Origin: Pseudohalocynthiibacter aestuariivivens
GTDB lineage: Bacteria; Pseudomonadota; Alphaproteobacteria; Rhodobacterales; Rhodobacteraceae
Length of the DNA stretch: 64,000 nucleotides
Reading direction: 5' to 3'
Assembly (NCBI RefSeq): GCF_011040495.1
Contig: NZ_CP049037.1
Coordinates: 992,001 to 1,056,000 of the forward strand
Position 1 is the first letter of the stretch. Each line of letters starts with the position of its first letter. This document shows positions 57,959 through 64,000 of the stretch, one piece after another. A model generated the notes under the pieces. The model did not search any database. It was not told the origin of the DNA and saw only the letters and a program-made list of their open reading frames with translations. The position numbers were made by a program, and so were the translations under genes.

Positions 57959-58417
57959 TCAGGTCCAGCGCCGCACAACAAACTCCGCCAACAGACCGGA
58001 CAGAATACCCCCGGCAACCAATACGCCGATCAGCGTTCCGTCGAGCAGGAATTCTCCATAGTCCACGGCATTGTTGAACATGCCCACGATGCCTTCGAAC
58101 GGGCCATCGTATTTACGCTCCAGCGATTGCTTGAGCATAAGGTTAAAGCTCTGCGTGAATAGTCCCCAAAATACCAACGCAGCGGCCCCCGTCAGGCCAA
58201 TACTGATCGCATCCACATATCCAGAGCCAACACGACTGCCGATGACCAGCCAGCCGCAAAGCAGACCAAGCCCGACGTTGACATAGTTGAACCATCCAAA
58301 GGCTGTGTGCGGTGGCATCAGGTCGCGGACCATCTCAGACCCGATCCAGCCCAGCAGGCCTAGTGATACGGCGGCAACAAGGCGTGCACTGCTTGGCATC
58401 TTGTCTGTTTGGGGCAT
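57959..58417 (-). CDS. trgA: TrgA family membrane protein
   Basis: 152 residues from the ATG at 58417 (MPQTDKMPSSARL); the longer frame to 58519 adds an unlikely basic leader. Four membrane segments are visible, about residues 10-28, 40-58, 66-86 and 122-148. The family was named from tellurite resistance in Rhodobacter sphaeroides; its molecular role is unknown. It is only three bases from trgB, so the two are likely co-translated. First gene of a five-gene run ending in alaX. Confidence 0.82.
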   Translation of the reverse strand: MPQTDKMPSSARLVAAVSLGLLGWIGSEMVRDLMPPHTAFGWFNYVNVGLGLLCGWLVIGSRVGSGYVDAISIGLTGAAALVFWGLFTQSFNLMLKQSLERKYDGPFEGIVGMFNNAVDYGEFLLDGTLIGVLVAGGILSGLLAEFVVRRWT

Positions 58418-58570
58418 CGGCGGAGCCTTGCGTTTGTGATTTGCGTCACAGCGCAGTCTCCCCCGTCGAACGCGACCGCGCAAGTGGTCAGATTGAATTA
58501 AGCAATACGTTGGTATCAATGATTTAGCCCTGCCCCGTTGTTTAGCCGTGAAAGAGCATCCGCGGTTTCG

Positions 58571-59992
58571 TCAGAAGCTTCGTCCCTGATACGCTTCAAG
58601 CGCTCGCTGACGGCCGGCACTCAGGCTGATCATGGGATGTGGGTAAGCATCCTGCGGACCAAACGCCCATCGGCGCGGTATAGCCTCGAAATAGGACAGT
58701 GCCGTATCACTGGGGCTGTCGCTCGTCTCGGCGATCCACGCCTGAGCATAGGCTCCTTTGGGATCGAACTTTGCCAACTGCGTTTCAGGATTGAATATGC
58801 GGAAATACGGCGCGGCGTCTGGTCCACTGCCCGCCGCCCATTGCCAGCCCATCGCGTTGCTCGCCGGATCCCAATCGGTCAGACATTCATCGAACCATTT
58901 CTGCCCCACGCGCCAATGGGTCATCAGATGTTTGGTCAGGTAAGAGGCCACGATCATACGCCCGCGATTGTGCATCTTTCCGGTTACATACATTTCTCGC
59001 ATCGCGGCATCGACGAAGGGCACGCCCGTGCGCCCTTGTTTCCAGCGTTGCACCGCCGCGGCATCTGCGTCCTCGGACCACGGGAACGCATCCCATTCCT
59101 CACGCCAGTTGCGCGTGGCGATCCGCGGCGTGTGAAAAAGAAGATGATAGGCAAACTCGCGCCAGACCAGCTCCTTGAGCCATTGTTCAGCCCCTCGCGC
59201 GCCCTCGTGCAGCGCGCGTTGTCCAGCGTGCCAGCATTGCGCGACGCTGATCTCTCCCAGCGCCAGATTTTCGGACAGGCCGGATGTGCCCTCCACAGCG
59301 GGCATATTGCGCGCATCGTTGTAATCCGCGATGGCGTTGGCAATGAACCACTCCAACCGCTCCTGCGCCGCCGTCTCGCCGACACGTTGATGCGGCAAGC
59401 AAACCTCGGCCCCCCGATTCATGCCTGCGGCCAGTGTCCAGTCGGCCAGCATCTCGGTTTGCGGCCAATCCTCCGGCGCGTTCAGTTTATCCGGCGTGCT
59501 GCCCGGGCTGGCGATGTCGCGATTTTTCACCGCGCGCCACATTGGCGAGTAGACTTTGTAATATCCTCCCTGCTGCGTCTCGACCGTCCAAGGCTCAAAC
59601 AGCAGATGGCCCGGATGGCTCTTTACGATGACCCCGGCCTCAGTCAGTGCCGACTTCACAGCCTTGTCCCGTTCGATCGCCTGCGGATCATAGAGACGTG
59701 ACCAATGCACTGCTCGCGCGCCCGTCTCGCGGATCAACGCACGCAGGCATTCTAACGCATCACCACGCCGCAGGATCAGGCGGCTGCCCTTTTCCTGCAA
59801 CTGTCGAGACAGCGCAGCCAGCGCCAGTCTCAACCGCCATTTTGGGGCAGCGCCCAGCGCCTCGACCGTGTTATCGCATATGAACACAGGGATCACCGGG
59901 CTACCGCGCGCCAAAGCAGCGGACAATGCAGCGTGATCGCTGAGACGCAGATCGCGCCGCAGCCACAGAAGGGTCGGAGTGGGTTCTGTCAT
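58571..59992 (-). CDS. phrB: deoxyribodipyrimidine photolyase
   Basis: 473 residues. Light-driven repair of cyclobutane pyrimidine dimers. The N-terminal antenna-binding alpha/beta domain opens TLLWLRRDLRLSDHAAL; the FAD-binding helical domain contains GRTGVPFVDAAMREMYVTGKMHNRGRMIVASYLTKHLM, WRVGQKWFDECLTDWDPASNAMGWQW and NPETQLAKFDP. All core regions are present, so it should be active. It is upstream of trgA on the same strand with about 150 bases between, so may be separate or loosely linked. Confidence 0.95.
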   Translation of the reverse strand: MTEPTPTLLWLRRDLRLSDHAALSAALARGSPVIPVFICDNTVEALGAAPKWRLRLALAALSRQLQEKGSRLILRRGDALECLRALIRETGARAVHWSRLYDPQAIERDKAVKSALTEAGVIVKSHPGHLLFEPWTVETQQGGYYKVYSPMWRAVKNRDIASPGSTPDKLNAPEDWPQTEMLADWTLAAGMNRGAEVCLPHQRVGETAAQERLEWFIANAIADYNDARNMPAVEGTSGLSENLALGEISVAQCWHAGQRALHEGARGAEQWLKELVWREFAYHLLFHTPRIATRNWREEWDAFPWSEDADAAAVQRWKQGRTGVPFVDAAMREMYVTGKMHNRGRMIVASYLTKHLMTHWRVGQKWFDECLTDWDPASNAMGWQWAAGSGPDAAPYFRIFNPETQLAKFDPKGAYAQAWIAETSDSPSDTALSYFEAIPRRWAFGPQDAYPHPMISLSAGRQRALEAYQGRSF

Positions 59993-60040
59993 GGCGACCT
60001 CGTTTGCTACCCACTCCTACCTAGCGCAACGCATCTCGGA

Positions 60041-61267
60041 TCAAAGGCAATCGTCCAGCGCGTTCAGCAACTGATCCACTTCCGCCCGATTGGTGTAGTG
60101 GACAAAGCTCAGCCGCAGAACGCCCTGTGCGGGGTCGATGCCCATCGCCTGTAGCGCGCGTACAGCGTAGAAATCGCCACCTCCTGCCATGATGCCATGT
60201 TCGGCCAGATCACGTGCGACGCTTTCCCCAGGACGGCTCAGCGCCAGAGCAACCGTGGGTGCGCGTTCTGCGGCATTGGTCGGCCCCAACAGACGAACCG
60301 AGTTGCGGTCCTTGGCATAATCCAACAACGGTTGCAGCAGCGCCACTTCATGCCCGCGCATCAGATCATGCAGGCTGTTGTTTCGCTCGCCATGATCGCC
60401 CTTGATGCCGTGATGGTCCGCGAGGGCGTCGAAATAATCGGCCATACCGGCCGAGGCCGCAATCTGCGCGTGATCCGGTCCCGCTGGCGTGAACCGTTTG
60501 TAGAGGCTGCCCTCGTTGAAATAATGGCCTTGATTCGGCAGTTGCATGCCCAACTCGCGGCGAATGACCATGATCCCCTGATGCGGACCGTAGGTCTTGT
60601 AGGCTGAAAACAAATAAATATCCGGCCCCATCAAGCCCACATTGACGAAACCGTGTGGCGCATAGCTGACACCATCGACACAGACATAGGCCCCTGCCGC
60701 ATGCGCCAGCGCGGTGATCTCAACCACCGGATTGACCTCGCCCACCACGTTCGAGCAATGCGGAAAGCAAACCAGCCGCACCTTGTCGTCCAGAAGGTTC
60801 TCCAGATCCTCCGGGTTCAGATGCCCGGTCTCTGGGTCGATCTTCCATTCACGAATCACAAAGCCCTCATCAGCCAGACGCCGCCAGGGCCCGGTATTGG
60901 CTTCGTGGTCCTGATTGGTCACAATGATCGCGTCGCCGGGTTGCATCCACTGGGCAAACGCACGGGCAAGAACATAGGTGTTTTGCGTGGTCGAGGGACC
61001 AAAACTTAGCTCATCCGCCGCGACCCCCATCATCGCCGAAAGCCGGGTGCGCGCTTCGTCCATCTCTTCGCCGGCAAGGCGGCTTGCTTCGTAGGGCGCA
61101 TAGGGCTGGACTTTGCGCTGACGGTAGTACCGCTCCAACCGCTCAATCACCGGACGACAGGTATAGGACCCGCCCGCATTCTCGAAAAACGCTTGCCCCT
61201 TTAACGAAGGTTCCTCGAACGCAGGGAACTGCGCCCGAACGTAATCCACATCCAACTGCCCAACCAT
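60041..61267 (-). CDS. class V aminotransferase / cysteine desulfurase-like protein
   Basis: 408 residues from the ATG at 61267 (MVGQLDVDYVRAQFPAF), with AGGACGGGAT upstream. PLP enzyme fold: FENAGGSYTCRPVIERLERYY, FGPSTTQNTYVLARAFA, NQDHEANTGPWRRL, VDGVSYAPHG and the likely PLP lysine in LFSAYKTYGPHQG. Active-site cysteine placement typical of SufS or NifS is not evident, so it may be a lyase or aminotransferase rather than a true desulfurase. Downstream of the minus-strand BCCT gene, but a terminator separates them. Confidence 0.82.
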   Translation of the reverse strand: MVGQLDVDYVRAQFPAFEEPSLKGQAFFENAGGSYTCRPVIERLERYYRQRKVQPYAPYEASRLAGEEMDEARTRLSAMMGVAADELSFGPSTTQNTYVLARAFAQWMQPGDAIIVTNQDHEANTGPWRRLADEGFVIREWKIDPETGHLNPEDLENLLDDKVRLVCFPHCSNVVGEVNPVVEITALAHAAGAYVCVDGVSYAPHGFVNVGLMGPDIYLFSAYKTYGPHQGIMVIRRELGMQLPNQGHYFNEGSLYKRFTPAGPDHAQIAASAGMADYFDALADHHGIKGDHGERNNSLHDLMRGHEVALLQPLLDYAKDRNSVRLLGPTNAAERAPTVALALSRPGESVARDLAEHGIMAGGGDFYAVRALQAMGIDPAQGVLRLSFVHYTNRAEVDQLLNALDDCL

Positions 61268-61296
61268 ATCCCGTCCTCTCTGTATTTTTGCCAGAA

Positions 61297-61336
61297 AAAC
61301 AGCAAAGCCCCCCGACGTGCAAGCGTCGGAGGGCTT
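61297..61336 (-). terminator. terminator of the minus-strand BCCT gene
   Basis: Minus-strand stem AAGCCCTCCGACG / CGTCGGGGGGCTT with one mismatch, then TTGCTGTTTTTC, about 22 bases after the BCCT stop. Confidence 0.75.
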
Positions 61337-61357
61337 CGAGAGCATCGTCAGCGTCTT

Positions 61358-63070
61358 TTATTTGAGGCCCGCGCGCTCGCTCTGCAAACCCCGGAAGATC
61401 GCCCAGCACATCACCAGCAGAACCAGCGTAAAGGGTAACCCGGTCGAAATGACCGCTGACTGCAACGCCGCCAATCCGCCACCAACCAGCAGCACGATCG
61501 CAACCGCACCTTCAAAGATCGCCCAAAACACGCGCTGCGTCACCGGCGCATCGACCTTGCCGCCCGCCGTAATGGTATCAATCACCAAGCTGCCACTGTC
61601 CGATGAGGTGACAAAGAACACCACCACAAGCACGATCCCTATCGTCGACGTGATCGTTGCCAGCGGCAGAGGTTCCAGCATGTAGAACAGCTTCAGCTCC
61701 AAAGCTGCGTCCTTGGCCACGGTGTAGCCATCAGCCACGACCTGATTGATCGCGGTGCCGCCAAAAACGCTCATCCACAGCACACAGACCAGACTGGGGA
61801 TCAACAACACGCAGATCAGGAACTCGCGCACACTACGACCCCGGCTGACGCGGGCGATGAACATGCCCACGAACGGTGACCAGCTGATCCACCACGCCCA
61901 ATAGAATGCGGTCCAGCCCTGCATGAAGTTGGTATCCTCGCGACCGAACGGATTGCTGAGAGCCACGATGTTTTGCAGATACGCCCAGAGGCTATCGGCA
62001 AAAAACGTCAACAAGAAAATCGGTCCACCGACGATCAGCGTAAAGACCAGCAGCAATGCGGCCAGCCCCATGTTGATCTCGGACAGGACCTTAACCCCGC
62101 CATCAAGGCCACGCACCACCGAAATCAGGGCGATAGCAGTGATGCCGGAAATGAGCAGGACCAGCAGCATACTGGAATTTGCCACGCCGCTTTCCTCAGT
62201 GTTGCCGTAGGGAATGCCGATAAAGGTGCGCGTCCCCTCCGCCGCATCACCGGAACCATAGAGATATGTCAGGCCGGATGCGGCCTGTTCGGCCCCGAAG
62301 CCCAGCGATGTCGCCAGCCCAAACAGCGTGGCAAAAACGGCCAGTGTGTCGATGATATGCCCGGTCCAGCCCCAGACACGCTCTCCAAAGATGGGATAGA
62401 AGGCGCTGCGCAGCGTCAGCGGCAGCCCTTTGTTGTAAGAAAAGAGCGCCAACGCCAAAGCGACGACCGCGTAGATCGCCCAGGGGTGCAGACCCCAGTG
62501 GAAAATCGTGGCCGCCATCCCGAGGCGCGTCGCCTCTGCTGCGTCCCCGCCTGCGGCGCCCAGCGGTGCCCAATCGGTACGCAGCCCGTCCTCCATCGTC
62601 GTTCCGGCCAGCGAGCTGGAAAAATGACTCATCGGCTCTGACACGCCAAAGAACATCAGGCCGATGCCCATCCCAGCGGCAAAAAGCATCGCGAACCAGC
62701 CGACATAGCCATAATCCGGCGTGGCGTCAGCCCCGCCCAATCGCACCGAACCATAAGGGCTTATGATCAGGAAAAGACAGAAGATGACAAAGATGTTGGC
62801 CGCACTCAGAAAGAACCAGTCAAACCCCTGTGTCACGGAATCGAAAAGCCATTTGAACATTTCTGCGGCCTGATCCGGCAGAGCCAGCGCGTAGAATACA
62901 AACAAGACGATGGACAACCCCGAGATGAAAAACACCGGGTTGTGAATATCCAGCCCGAAGGGGCCGACATTGGTCGTCAGGTTATCCTGCCCTATCTCAT
63001 ATTCTGTATCTATGACATCGGAGGCACCTTCTGGTGCCGGAATGCCCTGATCTGTTGTTTGGTCTGACAT
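61358..63070 (-). CDS. BCCT family betaine/choline/carnitine-type transporter
   Basis: 570 residues with twelve membrane segments. The signature region is visible as GWTAFYWAWWISWSPFVGMFIARVSRGRSVREF, and FGVSEPMSHF, GLHPWAIYAVVALALALF precede it. Carries quaternary ammonium compounds, such as glycine betaine or DMSP, into the cell for osmoprotection or use. The transporter class is firm; substrate cannot be read from sequence. It is divergent from a second BCCT gene at the window's right end. Confidence 0.93.
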   Translation of the reverse strand: MSDQTTDQGIPAPEGASDVIDTEYEIGQDNLTTNVGPFGLDIHNPVFFISGLSIVLFVFYALALPDQAAEMFKWLFDSVTQGFDWFFLSAANIFVIFCLFLIISPYGSVRLGGADATPDYGYVGWFAMLFAAGMGIGLMFFGVSEPMSHFSSSLAGTTMEDGLRTDWAPLGAAGGDAAEATRLGMAATIFHWGLHPWAIYAVVALALALFSYNKGLPLTLRSAFYPIFGERVWGWTGHIIDTLAVFATLFGLATSLGFGAEQAASGLTYLYGSGDAAEGTRTFIGIPYGNTEESGVANSSMLLVLLISGITAIALISVVRGLDGGVKVLSEINMGLAALLLVFTLIVGGPIFLLTFFADSLWAYLQNIVALSNPFGREDTNFMQGWTAFYWAWWISWSPFVGMFIARVSRGRSVREFLICVLLIPSLVCVLWMSVFGGTAINQVVADGYTVAKDAALELKLFYMLEPLPLATITSTIGIVLVVVFFVTSSDSGSLVIDTITAGGKVDAPVTQRVFWAIFEGAVAIVLLVGGGLAALQSAVISTGLPFTLVLLVMCWAIFRGLQSERAGLK

Positions 63071-63648
63071 TGGTCATCCTTGTGTTGGTTTTACCCAAAC
63101 CGAGTTCACAGTCGGTATCAGTCGGTGCCGCCTGTGCAGTCGATATGGTGCTTGGTCGGATCGTTGACACTCTGCCCGCGTGGCACAGCAGCGCGTCCGC
63201 GGCTCGCAGAGCCGCACACTCAACCCATTTCATGTGGCCTCGGTATCAAACTTATCGGAACGATAACAACCATCCCACAGAACATTTTAGCAAAAAAGCG
63301 GCATGTTTTCGTCGTTTTCTAAATACTCATCCGAGAACCACAGGCTCGCCCCGCCGCTCTGGCACCCTGTCTTGCGCAGGTCGACGTCGTCATCAGCGGG
63401 GCCAACACAAGGTCTCACGCCTGTGGATTCGATTCGCCTGATCGCGACATGAACAGGACTTTGGGCACCCGCAAAGGTCGCAATCCGTAGTATCAGTGCC
63501 GCAAAAATGAACCGCCCGCGACATGCGCTATGACACACTATCAAATGGGGAGGCAGTGCAGGCGACTGCGCTGATTGGCATCGTACATGCTATTGTACGG
63601 GCCATTTATTGCCTTTCCCAAACCAGAAACGATCACAGGGACACCCCC
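63071..63648. other. divergent region between two BCCT genes, no gene seen
   Basis: About 580 bases. Open frames on both strands lack start context and recognisable products. No strong hairpin or repeat was found. It must hold the promoters of both BCCT genes. Confidence 0.4.
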
Positions 63649-64000
63649 ATGGCTATCAAACCTCCGTTCACGGACCTGGATATCAACACCCAGGACGATG
63701 GATTCTACAAAGACAACAGTCTGCCCATTGCCCTTATTAGCAAAGGCATCATGGTGGCACTGGTCATCTGGGCCCTCGTCTGGCCTGCAAATGCAAACAC
63801 CACACTGGGCAGTTGGAACAGCCAGATTCTGGAAGTATTCAACAGCTTCTATATCATCATCGTCGGCTTTTTCGCCTTTTTCCTTTTCGTGATTGCACTT
63901 CTCCCTAAGACCGGTGCGCGGATTATGGGAACGCCCGGCGAGAAGCCCGAGTTCTCCAATTTCTCTTGGTTCTCGATGATGTTCGGTGCCGGTCTCGGCG
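63649..64000 (+). CDS. second BCCT family transporter, cut by window end
   Basis: 117 residues of N-terminal sequence, no stop before the window ends. The ATG at 63649 has AGGG nine bases upstream. The protein reads MAIKPPFTDLDINTQDDGF, then a membrane segment (ISKGIMVALVIWALVWP), a second (FYIIIVGFFAFFLFVIALL) and PEFSNFSWFSMMFGAGLG, the BCCT opening with its glycine-rich third segment. Longer open frames nearby are out of this frame and are shadows. Confidence 0.88.
   Translation, partial: MAIKPPFTDLDINTQDDGFYKDNSLPIALISKGIMVALVIWALVWPANANTTLGSWNSQILEVFNSFYIIIVGFFAFFLFVIALLPKTGARIMGTPGEKPEFSNFSWFSMMFGAGLG

Noticed and set aside
57164-59701. Long plus-strand open frames antisense to trgA, trgB and phrB
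   Set aside because: They are shadows of well-supported minus-strand genes, rich in Arg, Gln and His, with no motifs.
63287-63544. 85-residue minus-strand open frame between the BCCT genes
   Set aside because: No ribosome site or recognisable sequence; likely chance.
1-64000. CRISPR array, rRNA operon, integrase or phage structural genes
   Set aside because: No regularly spaced repeats, no rRNA sequence and no recognisable integrase or phage genes were seen; the only mobile trace is the IS6 remnant at 43401-43705.

Overview
The window reads as chromosomal DNA of a marine alphaproteobacterium of the order Rhodobacterales (Roseobacter group). The evidence is family content: a B12-dependent class II ribonucleotide reductase, a hisS-hisZ-hisG operon, DUF1489 and DUF938 proteins, TrgA/TrgB tellurite-resistance proteins next to a cysteine synthase, a hexameric tyrosine-coordinated heme protein, an imuA-imuB-dnaE2 mutagenesis cassette, BCCT carriers and several ABC importers for organic nitrogen compounds. 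I cannot assign genus or species.

Layout. 1-4200 is accessory-looking: an ImmA/IrrE metallopeptidase coupled to a two-pass membrane coiled-coil protein, a gene-poor 1.2 kb, and three small unknown genes ending at a strong terminator. 4288-11531 is core: nrdJ (carrying an unusual internal XRE-type helix-turn-helix), a DUF1489 gene, an outer-membrane barrel and hisS-hisZ-hisG. 11678-15392 holds slyX and dnaE. 15712-24949 is one tightly overlapped plus-strand unit, xdhABC plus a BMP-type nucleoside ABC importer, which looks like a purine uptake and oxidation operon. 25200-27528 holds a fatty acid desaturase, a VOC protein and a methyltransferase. 27549-35642 is an amidohydrolase, a LuxR-type regulator, a polyamine-type ABC importer (potABCD-like) and a serine beta-lactamase-like protein; matching palindromes upstream of the amidohydrolase/luxR intergenic promoter and of potA suggest a small regulon.

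35735-37490 is a compact cluster: a MarR regulator with a four-cysteine tail, a perfect 13-bp inverted repeat in the divergent promoter, a histidine-rich exported protein, a second perfect inverted repeat and an HTHP heme protein. This is my best candidate for an undescribed functional unit. 38128-43413 is imuA-imuB-dnaE2, of lower G+C in the lines I counted and bordered on its right by a decayed IS6-family transposase. 43790-51765 is a LysR regulator divergent from a dipeptide-type ABC importer that ends in a gamma-glutamyltransferase-family enzyme, consistent with use of gamma-glutamyl peptides.

52382-52471 is tRNA-Ser(GGA). 53274-58417, read on the minus strand, is trgA-trgB-cysK-mscS-alaX, followed upstream by a photolyase, a class V aminotransferase and two divergent BCCT carriers, the last cut by the window end. 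Gene calls rest on translated sequence, motifs and start-site context; no database search was possible.
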